Shown here in pieces: positions 6,623 through 14,079 of a stretch of 16,351 bases of DNA. Source of the stretch: Acidobacteriota bacterium (GTDB taxonomy: Bacteria; Acidobacteriota; Terriglobia; Terriglobales; Acidobacteriaceae). Each line of letters opens with the position of its first letter. The first letter of the stretch is position 1. The position numbers and the translations under genes were made by a program. Under the pieces are notes generated by a model, which ran no database searches, was not told where the DNA came from, and saw only the letters and a list, made by a program, of their open reading frames with translations. The DNA lies in the NCBI GenBank assembly GCA_021778875.1, contig JAJYBT010000004.1, positions 1-16,351 of the forward strand. The letters are read 5' to 3'.

Positions 6623-7110
6623 AGACCAACGGCGCGCGCTTCCTTGAAAACCTGGGCATCGCATTCGAGCTGCGCGAATACGATGTAGACCCGGAGGATT
6701 TGTCCGCGATGACCGTGGCCAGGAAGATCGGCATGCCGGCCGAGCAAGTCTTCAAGACGCTGCTGACCACTGGCGGACCGGGCACGTACGTCTTTGCCGT
6801 TATTCCCGGAGATGCCGAACTGGACTTCAAGAAACTGGCCCGCGTGGCGAACCTGCGCAAAGCCGAGATGGTTTCCCTCAAGGACGTGCAGCCGCTGACC
6901 GGCTACATCCGCGGCGGCGTTACCGTCTTCGGCGCTAAGAAGCCCTACCCCGTTTTCGTGGATGAGACCGCGATTCTCTTCGACCGAATCAGCGTCTCTG
7001 CGGGAACTCGCGGAACGCAGCTTATCCTGAGTCCGAACGACTATCTGCGCGCCGCGGAAGCCCAAACCGCAGACCTGACGAAATCCAACGCCCCGGAGGG
7101 CCGCGCCTGA
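6619..7110 (+). CDS. ybaK: YbaK/EbsC-family Cys-tRNA(Pro) deacylase
   Basis: This is a cytoplasmic trans-editing enzyme that hydrolyses Cys-tRNA(Pro), correcting cysteine mischarged by prolyl-tRNA synthetase. The 163-residue product has the single YbaK domain over nearly its full length. Key family features are EQVFKTLL with the catalytically important Lys46, a central VIPGDAELDFKKLA block, and the glycine-rich TGYIRGG loop (about 94-100). The C-terminal SVSAGTRGTQLILSPNDYL segment is also conserved. It overlaps ccmA by 4 bp (ATGA) and ccmB by 1 bp (TGATG), so it is co-transcribed and probably translationally coupled inside the ccm cluster. That is an unexpected place for an editing factor. 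No frameshift or missing key residue is seen. The specificity is inferred from the family (YbaK rather than ProX or YeaK). Confidence 0.92.
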   Translation: MKTNGARFLENLGIAFELREYDVDPEDLSAMTVARKIGMPAEQVFKTLLTTGGPGTYVFAVIPGDAELDFKKLARVANLRKAEMVSLKDVQPLTGYIRGGVTVFGAKKPYPVFVDETAILFDRISVSAGTRGTQLILSPNDYLRAAEAQTADLTKSNAPEGRA

Positions 7111-7778
7111 TGCCCCGCGCCCTCTGGACTCATCTCGTAAAAGACTTGCGCATCGAGTGGCGCTCGCTCGACGCAATTGTTTCAATGCTGTTCTTCTCCG
7201 GGCTGGTCGTGGTGCTGTTCTCCATCGCATTCGACCCGCGCGGAGCATTCTCGCAGCAGATCGCCGGCGGCGTGCTGTGCGTGGCCACGATGTTTGCCTC
7301 CGTGAGCGCGCTTAACCAGGCATGGGCGCGGGAGATTCGCCACCAGGTGATGGACGCTCAGCGCATGGTGCCCTCCTCCGGCGCAGAACTTTTTCTGGCA
7401 AAAGCGATTGCGAATTTTCTCTTCGTCTCCATCGTCCAGGTGCTGCTGGCTCCGTTCTTTTTCATCTTTTATAACCTCCACATCGCGGGGCAGGCCTGGC
7501 TGCTGGCGCTGGTTCTGCCTCTCGGCACCTGGGCGCTGGTGGGTAATGGCATTTTCTTTGCCGCGCTGTCGATTCGCAGCCGCAACCGCGAGCTGCTGCT
7601 GTCGCTGATTCTGTTTCCGATCTTCATTCCGGCGCTGCTGGCCATGGTGCAGGCCACCACGGCCATCCTCACTGGCGAAAGCGACCCGTCGCTCTGGATC
7701 AAGATGCTGGTTGGATACGACATCATCTTCACCACCGTGAGCTTGCTGCTGTTCGACGTCGTCTTCCACGCGGAGTAG
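7110..7778 (+). CDS. ccmB: haem exporter membrane permease CcmB
   Basis: CcmB is the six-helix inner-membrane partner of CcmA in the cytochrome c maturation ABC complex. The 222-residue product starts with a short amphipathic segment (HLVKDLRIEWRS) followed by helices at about 23-44, 50-68, 95-125, 128-152, 158-185 and 195-218. FDPRGAF after the first helix and VMDAQRMVPSSGAELFLAK in the cytoplasmic loop are family-like (the usual form is LEGLLLSP/ELFLGK-type). The start ATG 7110 overlaps the ybaK stop by one base, so it is translationally coupled. After the stop there is a 73-bp gap before ccmC that contains a possible separate promoter element. Confidence 0.92.
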   Translation: MPRALWTHLVKDLRIEWRSLDAIVSMLFFSGLVVVLFSIAFDPRGAFSQQIAGGVLCVATMFASVSALNQAWAREIRHQVMDAQRMVPSSGAELFLAKAIANFLFVSIVQVLLAPFFFIFYNLHIAGQAWLLALVLPLGTWALVGNGIFFAALSIRSRNRELLLSLILFPIFIPALLAMVQATTAILTGESDPSLWIKMLVGYDIIFTTVSLLLFDVVFHAE

Positions 7779-7820
7779 GTCATCCACCCGCCGATGGAGA
7801 CCCCACCGCCGCGCGCATCG

Positions 7821-7826
7821 TAAACT
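7821..7826 (+). promoter_or_regulatory. putative -10 element (TAAACT) upstream of ccmC
   Basis: ATCGTAAACTGATAG lies in the 73-bp ccmB-ccmC gap, 25 nt before the ccmC ATG and ahead of its AGGA ribosome-binding site. The hexamer recurs upstream of aroF and the 137-aa membrane gene. No convincing -35 box is visible at 16-18 bp. It may give ccmCD some expression independent of ccmEA. Confidence 0.3.
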
Positions 7827-7851
7827 GATAGAGTTCGTTCAGGATGTTCGC

Positions 7852-8556
7852 ATGAAAAAGCTTGCCATAGGCCTCTACGCCGCCGTCACCATCGCTCTGA
7901 TGCTCTGGGGCTACTACCAGGCCATCTATGTTGCGCCAACAGACGCCATGCAGGGCGAAATCTTCCGCATTATTTTCTACCACGTGCCGTCGGCAATCGT
8001 GGCCTTCGTCTTTTTTGGCATCAGCCTCCTCGGCTCCATCGGCTTTCTGTCGTTCCGGCGCAACCAGCCGGAGTGGGCACAGGTCTCAGATGCCTGGGCG
8101 CTGGCCGGGGCTGAGGTGGGCGTGGTCTTCTGCACCGTTGTCCTGACCACCGGGCCCATGTGGGGCCGCCGCGCATGGGGCATCTGGTGGACATGGGACG
8201 CGCGCCTCACCACCACGCTCGTGCTGTGGCTCATCTACGTCAGCTATCTGCTGCTGCGGCGCTTCGCCGCCGGGCCGCAGGTGCAGACTCTGGCCGCCGT
8301 GCTTGGCATCTTCGGCGCGCTCGACGTGCCCATCGTTTACATGTCCAACCGCTGGTGGCGCACCCAGCATCCGGCGCCTGTGTTCGGCGGCGCGCAAGGC
8401 TCGGGCATGGACAAATCCATGCTGGTGCCTTTCCTCTGGAACATGCTGGCGTGGTTTGCGTGGGGAGTGTTCATCCTCATCCTGCGCTATAACGTGGAGC
8501 GCAAACACCAGCAGTATGCCGCCGAGGAAGCCCAGGCGGCCCTCGAGAGCGCCTGA
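7852..8556 (+). CDS. ccmC: cytochrome c maturation protein CcmC (haem handling, WWD family)
   Basis: CcmC is the six-helix inner-membrane protein that presents haem to CcmE. The 234-residue product has the family's tryptophan-rich WWD signature on a periplasmic loop: GPMWGRRAWGIWWTWDARLT (101-120). The two flanking histidines expected to ligate haem are His44 (FYHVP) and His173 (RTQHP). Six hydrophobic segments are visible, and the tail after the last helix is basic then acidic. Length and motif order fit CcmC and not the longer CcmF/CcsA. The start at ATG 7852 has AGGA 7 nt upstream. It is followed after 35 bp by ccmD. A possible promoter lies in the gap to ccmB. Confidence 0.95.
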   Translation: MKKLAIGLYAAVTIALMLWGYYQAIYVAPTDAMQGEIFRIIFYHVPSAIVAFVFFGISLLGSIGFLSFRRNQPEWAQVSDAWALAGAEVGVVFCTVVLTTGPMWGRRAWGIWWTWDARLTTTLVLWLIYVSYLLLRRFAAGPQVQTLAAVLGIFGALDVPIVYMSNRWWRTQHPAPVFGGAQGSGMDKSMLVPFLWNMLAWFAWGVFILILRYNVERKHQQYAAEEAQAALESA

Positions 8557-8591
8557 GCGCGGGCAGTATCGTATCCGAGACGAGGAGGAAT

Positions 8592-8741
8592 ATGGATCAA
8601 GCAGCCGTACTCGACCACGAATTTGTTGTTGCCGCCTACACCATCACGTGGGTTATCCAGTTGAGCTACCTGGCCTGGCTGGGCCTGAAGTGGCGCGCGG
8701 AAAAGCGCAACGCCGAACGCAGGGCGCGCAGCGCCAGCTGA
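8592..8741 (+). CDS. ccmD: CcmD-type small haem exporter subunit (49 aa)
   Basis: CcmD is a single-helix protein that stabilises the CcmABC-CcmE complex and helps release holo-CcmE. This short frame encodes 49 residues. It has an acidic N-terminus (MDQAAVLDHE), one membrane helix (about residues 11-33, FVVAAYTITWVIQLSYLAWLG) and a strongly basic C-terminal tail rich in Arg, Lys and Ala. The helix pattern with AAYxxTW matches CcmD-family proteins. It is supported by a strong GAGGAGG site immediately before ATG 8592 and by its place 35 bp after ccmC. Sequence similarity is inherently weak for such a small protein, so the call leans on topology and context. Confidence 0.85.
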   Translation: MDQAAVLDHEFVVAAYTITWVIQLSYLAWLGLKWRAEKRNAERRARSAS

Positions 8742-8804
8742 GGCCTTGCCGGAGGGACCGGACGCCCGTCTGAAAACAGCAGGCTCCGTTCACCCAGAAT
8801 GCTC

Positions 8805-8810
8805 TAAACT
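8805..8810 (+). promoter_or_regulatory. putative -10 element (TAAACT) upstream of aroF
   Basis: GCTCTAAACTAATGG lies in the 89-bp gap between ccmD and aroF, 20 nt before ATG 8831 and just ahead of its GAGG ribosome-binding site. It is the third copy of this hexamer in a start-proximal position. No clear -35 box or ccm terminator is seen in the gap. Confidence 0.3.
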
Positions 8811-8830
8811 AATGGTCTGAGGCGCAAGTG

Positions 8831-9907
8831 ATGTTAGTCGTAATGAAGGCGCAGGCCACGCCGGAGGAAATTCAGGCGGTCTGCGAACATATCGAGCAAT
8901 TAGGGTTCCGTGCCCATCCGCTTCCCGGCGCACAGCGCACCGCCATCGGCATCACCGGCAATCCGGGAGAGATTGATCGCGGCAACTTCGAGGATCTGGC
9001 CGGCGTGGCGGATGTCATCCGCGTCTCCAAGCCCTACAAGCTGGCCAGCCGCGACGTAAAGGAAGAAGACACCGTCATCCGCTTTCCCGGCACGGACGCC
9101 ACCATCGGCGGGCGCGATCTGGCCATCGTTGCAGGCCCCTGCTCCATCGAGAGCCGCGAGCAGGCCTTCGCCATCGCCGAGCAGGTGGCGGCAATCGGCG
9201 CGCAGTTCTTCCGCGGAGGCGCCTACAAGCCCCGCACTTCGCCCTATGCCTTCCAAGGGCTGGGCATTGAGGCGCTGCGCATCATGGCTGAAATCCGCGC
9301 GCGCTTCGGCATGCGCATTATCACCGAGGCCATTGACAACGAAACCCTCGACCTGGTGGCCGAGTGGGCCGACGTCATCCAGATCGGCGCGCGCAACATG
9401 CAGAACTTTTCGCTGCTGAAGCACGCCGGCCGCCTGCGCAAGCCCGTGCTGCTGAAGCGCGGCATGAGCGCCACCCTCGACGAGTTCCTGATGGCCGCCG
9501 AGTACATCATGAGCGAGGGCAACTACGAGGTCATTCTCTGCGAGCGCGGCGTGCGCACCTTTGCCGACCACACCCGCAACACGCTGGACCTGAGCATTGT
9601 GCCCGCGGTGCAGCGTCTCAGCCATCTGCCCATCCTGGTCGATCCAAGCCACGGCACCGGCAAGCGCGACAAGGTGCTGCCCATGGCCCGCGCGGCGGTT
9701 GCCGTCGGCGCGGACGGCATCCTTGTTGAAGTGCATCATCAGCCGGAAAAGGCGCTCTCCGATGGGCCCCAGTCCATCTATCCCAGCCAATTCGCCGAGA
9801 TGATGGACGAAATCGAGCAGATCGCCCCGGTCGTGCATCGCACTCTGCCCCGCGGCATCCACGTCGAAACCGCTGTTGCGGGTACGCATGACGGCCAAGC
9901 CAGCTAA
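8831..9907 (+). CDS. aroF: 3-deoxy-7-phosphoheptulonate (DAHP) synthase, type I-beta with N-terminal regulatory domain
   Basis: This cytoplasmic enzyme condenses phosphoenolpyruvate with erythrose-4-phosphate, the first step of the shikimate pathway. The 358-residue protein has an N-terminal ferredoxin-like/ACT-like domain (about 1-70), as in the Thermotoga enzyme. A KDO8P/DAHP synthase barrel follows. Visible active-site blocks are AGPCSIES (Cys104, metal), [15 protein letters not shown] (129-143), LKRG (208-211), [10 protein letters not shown] (His274, metal), and VEVHH with Glu300 and Asp311 completing the metal site. ATG 8831 is preferred over GTG 8828, because GAGG (8819-8822) lies 8 nt upstream. 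The extra N-terminal domain suggests feedback control by an aromatic amino acid or prephenate, as in the Thermotoga-type enzymes. Its 3' end overlaps the following lipoprotein gene by 20 bp. Confidence 0.95.
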   Translation: MLVVMKAQATPEEIQAVCEHIEQLGFRAHPLPGAQRTAIGITGNPGEIDRGNFEDLAGVADVIRVSKPYKLASRDVKEEDTVIRFPGTDATIGGRDLAIVAGPCSIESREQAFAIAEQVAAIGAQFFRGGAYKPRTSPYAFQGLGIEALRIMAEIRARFGMRIITEAIDNETLDLVAEWADVIQIGARNMQNFSLLKHAGRLRKPVLLKRGMSATLDEFLMAAEYIMSEGNYEVILCERGVRTFADHTRNTLDLSIVPAVQRLSHLPILVDPSHGTGKRDKVLPMARAAVAVGADGILVEVHHQPEKALSDGPQSIYPSQFAEMMDEIEQIAPVVHRTLPRGIHVETAVAGTHDGQAS

Positions 9908-11090
9908 GCGCGGATTCGCAGGCTTCAGATGCGGCCGGGGGGGTGGCTTTTCGGCCGCCTGCCTGCTTGTCCTGGCCCTCGCGGGCTGCCGTCCCCATGA
10001 CTTTCCCCAATACCCGCCCAACTATCGCGAATTTGCGTACGTCACCAACGGCGGCAGCGGCACCGTGTCGGTGTACGACGTTGTCAACCTGCGCCTGGAC
10101 CGCGAGTTGCCCGTGGGGCAGAATCCGGTAGATGTAGTAGCCAGCGTCAACCGCAATGAAGTTTACGTGGTGAACTCCGGGGCGCCTGGCTCGCAGGGTT
10201 CGGTTTCCGTCATCAATGCGGAGAACAATGCTGTGGTTGCGGCGATTCCGGTGCGCAGGCGGCCCGTGGCGCTTGCACTGGCTCCGGCAGGCGATCTGGC
10301 ATATGTGGCCAACTCGGGATCAAACAGCATTTCCGTCCTCGACCTGAAGGCGCGGCGCGAAATTGCGGTCATCGGGACCGGCGAGGAGCCAGCAGCGCTG
10401 CGCGTCTCTCCTGACGGCAAGACGCTGGTGGTTGCCAATCGCAAAGGCAATTCAGTCAGCTTGATTGACGCTGCCACGCGCCAGGTGAGCTCGGTCTTTG
10501 AAGGTTGCCCCGGCGCCAGCGATGTCGTCGTATTGCCCGACTCATCCAAGACGTTTGCCGCCTGCTCCGGCGGTCGCCAGGTAATGGCGATTGCTTTGGC
10601 GCGGCCAGATGCGCACCCGGCCAGGCCGGCCCGCGTGGAGTCTCTGCTTGACGTGGGACGCGCGCCGGTGCAGTTGGCCCTGAAGCCTGACGGCGGCGAG
10701 CTGTTCGTCCTCAATTCCCTCTCAAACACGATTTCAGAAGTAGTCACCGGCACAAACGATGTGGGTGGCGCCTACATGATGGGCGACTTTCCGGTTCGCG
10801 GACTTGTCTCCGCGGACAATTCGCTACTCTACGTGGCCAACCTGCGCTCGCAAGAAATAGCGGTCTACGCCATTGATGACGGCAAGCGTGAGGGTTCCGT
10901 GCGAGTTGGCGACGGACCTTCAGCACTTGCATTCTCTGCCGCGGGGCACCTGCTCTTCGTGGTGGATACGCGCTCCGACGACGTGGCGGTTGTGCGCACC
11001 TCTTCGCTCTCTTTGGCGGCCTTCACCATGCTGCCTGCGGGGCGCGGGCCGAATGCCATTGCCGTCAAAGCGTTCAATGTACCGAAATAA
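9888..11090 (+). CDS. YVTN/YncE-type beta-propeller lipoprotein
   Basis: This is a 400-residue exported protein built from roughly 42-residue beta-propeller repeats (forms such as [87 protein letters not shown] and [14 protein letters not shown]). About seven blades are visible. The N-terminus is basic, followed by a hydrophobic stretch and a lipobox LALAGC with Cys34, so it should be lipidated and anchored on the periplasmic side. No catalytic motif is seen. Propellers of this type usually bind proteins or ligands, and the role here is unknown. ATG 9888 lies inside the end of aroF (20-bp overlap); an in-frame TTG at 9876 is less likely. Co-transcription with aroF is likely, but a shared function is not obvious. 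Confidence 0.88.
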   Translation: MTAKPAKRGFAGFRCGRGGGFSAACLLVLALAGCRPHDFPQYPPNYREFAYVTNGGSGTVSVYDVVNLRLDRELPVGQNPVDVVASVNRNEVYVVNSGAPGSQGSVSVINAENNAVVAAIPVRRRPVALALAPAGDLAYVANSGSNSISVLDLKARREIAVIGTGEEPAALRVSPDGKTLVVANRKGNSVSLIDAATRQVSSVFEGCPGASDVVVLPDSSKTFAACSGGRQVMAIALARPDAHPARPARVESLLDVGRAPVQLALKPDGGELFVLNSLSNTISEVVTGTNDVGGAYMMGDFPVRGLVSADNSLLYVANLRSQEIAVYAIDDGKREGSVRVGDGPSALAFSAAGHLLFVVDTRSDDVAVVRTSSLSLAAFTMLPAGRGPNAIAVKAFNVPK

Positions 11091-11140
11091 CGCGCGAAGA
11101 TGCAACGAGGTTGAATGGGACCCGCGCGGGTATATCTTGC

Positions 11141-12055
11141 CTAACCTGCGCCCTGCCTGCCCCCGGTGCGCGCCACGCTGAACTGTGCTCCAGCAAAGAG
11201 AATCAGGCCGGACAAATATGCCCAGAACAGCAGGCCCACCGAAACATAGAACGGGCCGTAAAGCGCCTTCAGATCCAGATGTGGCAGCAAAGCGCCATAG
11301 AGATTCCTGCCCATCAGCCAGATCACGCCGGTCACAATCGCGGTAGGAAGAACCTGACGCGGGGCGACTTTGCGATTGGGCAAAAGCCAGTAAATGGAAA
11401 AGAAGAAAAGGATCGACGCCACGCCTGTTGTCAGTGACATCCACACATAACTCAGCCCGCGAAATACAAAGTTATCCGTGTGATGAAAGAAGACGAAGGT
11501 GAGCAGGTCGCGCTGCCACGCTCCAAGCAGAACGCAAGCCATGGCCAGAGCCAGCATGAGCAGAGCCAGCCCAAATGCCACTGCCTGATTCATCAGGTAA
11601 TTCCGGCTCCTGGCCACGCCCCATGCCTGATTCAAAGCGACCTCGAGCGGCAGAAAGATTCCCGTGCATGAGATCAGAATCATCACCAGCGAAAGCGCCT
11701 GTACACCCTGGTGCGCCGCCGCCAGCGACAGATTGGTCGCAACCCATTCCTGATTGGAAGGCAGAAAATAACGCACAAAATCGCTGACTACATCCGCCAT
11801 GGTGCGCGAGCGAAAAACCGAGATGGCCAGCGTATAGAGCAGAACAATCAGGGGGATGAAGGAAAGAATCGCGTTGGCCGCAACGCTGAAGGCATAGGTA
11901 TGCACTTCGCTGTCCAGCAGATAGTTCACAAGCGCCGCGCCATCCGTGCGCAGGCGATACCACTTGGAACTCTCGGCCGCGTCAGACGCGTCAACCACTT
12001 CATCAGCTTCGATCAACGGGCCGGTTCGAGTGCCTGCATTCGGGACGTCCGTCAC
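11141..12055 (-). CDS. YihY/BrkB family inner-membrane protein
   Basis: The 304-residue polytopic protein belongs to the YihY/UPF0761 (BrkB-like) family. The molecular function is not settled, and the old 'ribonuclease BN' label is wrong for the family. After an acidic cytoplasmic N-terminus (1-35), hydrophobic segments are seen at about 56-80, 118-138, 158-180, 203-225, 238-252 and 268-292. The family's ALNQAWGVARS block (140-150), helix-breaking FIPLI after TM1 and the LYGPFY...WAYLSGLILFAGAQ C-terminal signature are present. The start is GTG 12055; an AAAGAG sequence 8-13 nt upstream is a weak ribosome-binding site and no ATG alternative exists. It converges on the YVTN gene with a 50-bp gap, in which no convincing terminator is visible. 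Confidence 0.9.
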   Translation of the reverse strand: MTDVPNAGTRTGPLIEADEVVDASDAAESSKWYRLRTDGAALVNYLLDSEVHTYAFSVAANAILSFIPLIVLLYTLAISVFRSRTMADVVSDFVRYFLPSNQEWVATNLSLAAAHQGVQALSLVMILISCTGIFLPLEVALNQAWGVARSRNYLMNQAVAFGLALLMLALAMACVLLGAWQRDLLTFVFFHHTDNFVFRGLSYVWMSLTTGVASILFFFSIYWLLPNRKVAPRQVLPTAIVTGVIWLMGRNLYGALLPHLDLKALYGPFYVSVGLLFWAYLSGLILFAGAQFSVARTGGRQGAG

Positions 12056-12281
12056 AAATATCTCTTTACGTAAGGAATTCTTGGGAATTACTGCCCAGCA
12101 CAGCAGCAGGCAAGCCCCTTGCTTCTAAGGATAGCTGTTCGCAGACGCCTGACGCCGGAGCACGAAACCCCGAGCTGGAGGCTCCGTACCCGGAGTTGGG
12201 CAGCCCGGACGCTCTGCCAGGGCAGTTGTTTTGGCCGTGCCTGATTTATTTGTAATGTATTAAAGTCCTGAGCCAGAATTT

Positions 12282-12287
12282 TATACT
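12282..12287 (+). promoter_or_regulatory. putative -10 box (TATACT) for the cold-shock gene
   Basis: TATACT matches the sigma-70 -10 consensus at 5 of 6 bases and sits in the only AT-rich patch upstream of csp. The -35 region at 17 bp (ATTAAA) is poor. If it is used, the csp leader would be about 340 nt. Confidence 0.4.
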
Positions 12288-12375
12288 TTAATCAACATTC
12301 ACCCGCAAGGTGCTGTTTCATCTGCGACTTCCAGCTCATTTTCTGCTTGCATACTCTTTATTTTCCTGCCATAAA

Positions 12376-12460
12376 GGAGAGCACAGTACACCCTCGGCGT
12401 ACTGTTTCGGAATCAATGGAAGGCCGTTAGCTTTGGATGTTTTGGTTGTTGGAGAGCACA
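12376..12460 (+). repeat. direct repeat GGAGAGCACA (two copies) with adjacent inverted repeats in csp leader
   Basis: The 10-mer GGAGAGCACA occurs at 12376-12385 and 12451-12460. The first copy runs into a 7-bp perfect inverted repeat, ACAGTAC (12383-12389) / GTACTGT (12399-12405), with a 9-nt loop. The second lies in the loop of GTTGT (12445-12449) / ACAAC (12458-12462). Both could shape the csp leader RNA. The function is unknown. Confidence 0.45.
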
Positions 12461-12635
12461 ACTCAGGTAGGTTATCGAGCTGCCAAGGCGCACGCATGAC
12501 GCGCGCTCAGGCGGCTCGTGGCATATCTGGGCCGGTTTGGTTCTTCGTGGAGAGTTCTGCTCTGCCGGGTGCGGCGGAACTGTCTGCAGCGAAGAGCCGT
12601 GGTGTTGCGCTCGCCACAGAACAAGGAGAAGGTGA

Positions 12636-12842
12636 ATGAAAGAACATGGTGTGGTGAAGTGGTTCAACGGGGCCAAGGGCTATGGATTCATCCAGCGGTC
12701 AAGCGGTGAAGATGTCTTTGTACATTTCTCCGCCATTCAGGAAAGCGGCTACAGAACCCTCAATGAGGGCGAGGCCGTCGAGTTTGAGTGCCAGCAAGGC
12801 CCCAAGGGCCTGAGCGCGGTAAACGTGATGCGGGCTACATAA
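12636..12842 (+). CDS. csp: CspA-family cold-shock protein
   Basis: This 68-residue single-domain OB-fold protein binds single-stranded RNA/DNA and acts as an RNA chaperone, often after temperature downshift. Both nucleic-acid-binding motifs are intact: RNP1 as KGYGFIQ (about 14-20) and RNP2 as VFVHFSAI (about 27-34). The N-terminal [15 protein letters not shown] is diagnostic. The start is ATG 12636 with a strong AAGGAG (12623-12628) 7 nt upstream. The gene has a long upstream region with hairpins, as is common for csp genes whose mRNA leader controls translation. A 9-bp hairpin follows 9 bp after the stop. It converges on queG. Confidence 0.96.
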   Translation: MKEHGVVKWFNGAKGYGFIQRSSGEDVFVHFSAIQESGYRTLNEGEAVEFECQQGPKGLSAVNVMRAT

Positions 12843-12851
12843 GTCAGTCCG

Positions 12852-12873
12852 GGGCCTTCCCTGCGGAAGGCCC
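12852..12873. terminator. terminator-like hairpin between csp and queG
   Basis: GGGCCTTCC (12852-12860) and GGAAGGCCC (12865-12873) form a perfect 9-bp stem with a CTGC loop, 9 bp after the csp stop. The hairpin could serve both convergent genes. No clear U-tract follows on either strand (TGGTTCC on the plus strand), so termination may be Rho-assisted or the hairpin may protect the mRNA 3' end. Confidence 0.6.
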
Positions 12874-12891
12874 TGGTTCCTGCGGTTTGAG

Positions 12892-14037
12892 TTACTGGTT
12901 TTTCTTCGGACCTGCCTGCGCGTCAAGCCTTTCAAGGGCCCATCTGGAAGCTGCGCGCAGTCCTTCGTCTGCGGTGCCTGCCCACTCCTGCAGCAACCGG
13001 GCGAATTGCTTTGCCCCGCTGTTGCCTATGGCGACAGTCACGTTGCGGCGCAATCCCAGAAAGCCCGCTCGTCGCACCGGGGACCCGTTGAAAGTTCGCT
13101 CAAACTCCGCTTCATCCATCCGGGCAAGCCACTCCAGCGCGGGATTCACCAGTTCCGCGCGCGCCGCCAGTTCTGCATCTGCGCTCACCGGCGCCTTGCG
13201 GTTCCAGGGGCACACATCCTGGCAGATATCGCAGCCGAAGATCTGGCGCCCCGTGTCCCGCATTAGTTCCGGGGCAATCGGTCCTTTGTGTTCGATGGTC
13301 AGGTAGGAGATACATCGCGTCGCATCCATCTGGTAGGGGGCGATCAGCGCGCCGGTGGGGCAGGCATCCAGGCAGCGCCGGCAGCTTCCGCAGCGGTCTG
13401 GCACGGTTAGCTGCGCCGGCCCGGCCTCTGCTTCCAGTGAAGTGATCAGCACCGCCAGAAACCCGTACGAGCCAAGCTTGGGATGAATCAGGCAGGTATT
13501 CTTCCCTGTCCAGCCCAGACCTGCCGCCGTGGCCAGCGCGCGCTCCATCACGGGCCCGGTATCCACATAGGCCCGCGACTCGAAGTCGCCCAGTTCGTCG
13601 TGCAGCCGTGCTTCAAGCGCGCGCATCCGCTTCAGCAGCACCTTGTGGTAGTCGCTCGCGCGGCGCGCGCCGGCAGCGTCCACGCGGCTTGACCACGCGT
13701 AACGCGCGATCCAGCCAGTTGCTGCCGCGGCAGGTTCGGTGGAGAGCGGCTGCGAAGAGTGGTAACCGGCAAAGCAGACAATCACCGAGCGCGCCCACGG
13801 AAATGGAATCGCCACGCGGGCGCGCACCAGTTGCCCATCCTCGCCGGTGCGTGCCAGGTAGTGCATCGTCCCGGCGCGCCCCTCCTGCACCCACTGCTCA
13901 AAGCGCGCCGCATCCCGCGCTTCACGCGCATGGGGAAGCGCAACAAGGCCCGCCTCGGCAAACCCATGCTCCAGCGCAAGTTGACGCGCTCGCTCCGCGC
14001 TCAATCCGTGCGCTCGACTTTCTTCGCCAACAGACAT
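12892..14037 (-). CDS. queG: epoxyqueuosine reductase QueG
   Basis: QueG is a cytoplasmic cobalamin- and iron-sulphur-dependent enzyme that reduces epoxyqueuosine to queuosine in tRNA, the last step of the pathway. The 381-residue protein has the N-terminal cobalamin-binding QueG domain with YVDTGPVMERALA (Asp159 as likely proton donor) and GWTGKNTCLI. Two ferredoxin-type 4Fe-4S motifs follow: Cys216-X2-Cys219-X2-Cys222-X3-CysPro (226), and Cys242 with CDICQDVCPWN (Cys269, 272, 276). A C-terminal helical repeat follows, with RAGFLGLRRNVTVAIGN. The length is typical. ATG 14037 is chosen because it fits the family N-terminus. The frame stays open to 14589, but the upstream part is antisense to the STAS gene and its leader. 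The ribosome-binding site is weak (AGGCAGG). Confidence 0.95.
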   Translation of the reverse strand: MSVGEESRAHGLSAERARQLALEHGFAEAGLVALPHAREARDAARFEQWVQEGRAGTMHYLARTGEDGQLVRARVAIPFPWARSVIVCFAGYHSSQPLSTEPAAAATGWIARYAWSSRVDAAGARRASDYHKVLLKRMRALEARLHDELGDFESRAYVDTGPVMERALATAAGLGWTGKNTCLIHPKLGSYGFLAVLITSLEAEAGPAQLTVPDRCGSCRRCLDACPTGALIAPYQMDATRCISYLTIEHKGPIAPELMRDTGRQIFGCDICQDVCPWNRKAPVSADAELAARAELVNPALEWLARMDEAEFERTFNGSPVRRAGFLGLRRNVTVAIGNSGAKQFARLLQEWAGTADEGLRAASRWALERLDAQAGPKKNQ

Positions 14038-14079
14038 GGAACTTGTGAACCTGCCTTTTGCGTAGATAGCTGCAACGTG

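Larger units (their letters stand above)
12056..12635. other. 580-bp gene-free region: brkB upstream region and long csp leader
   Basis: No convincing gene is seen on either strand. The left part (12056-12240) is GC-rich and holds small inverted repeats (GCAAG/CTTGC at 12110-12122; CGGAGC/GCTCCG at 12156-12186) and presumably the minus-strand promoter of the YihY-family gene. The middle (12241-12300) is strikingly AT-rich and contains TATACT (12282-12287). The right part (12300-12635) carries several hairpins and a 10-bp direct repeat, and would be transcribed as the leader of the cold-shock gene. Confidence 0.6.

Noticed and set aside
7778..7802. Imperfect hairpin GGTCATC...GATG-gag-ACC in the ccmB-ccmC gap
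   Set aside because: The stem is short and bulged and there is no U-tract, so it is not a convincing terminator or attenuator.
8900..10021. Minus-strand open frame of 373 codons antisense to aroF
   Set aside because: The plus strand is an unmistakable DAHP synthase; the antisense product is His/Gly/Ala-rich without domain signatures.
11120..11131. 12-bp perfect palindrome ACCCGCGCGGGT between the YVTN and YihY-family genes
   Set aside because: Considered as a terminator for the convergent pair, but with no loop space or U-tract it cannot form a proper terminator hairpin; in GC-rich DNA it may be chance.
12310..12495. Open frame upstream of the 47-codon frame in the csp leader
   Set aside because: Codon use and composition look non-coding, there is no ribosome-binding site, and it lies in the probable untranslated leader.
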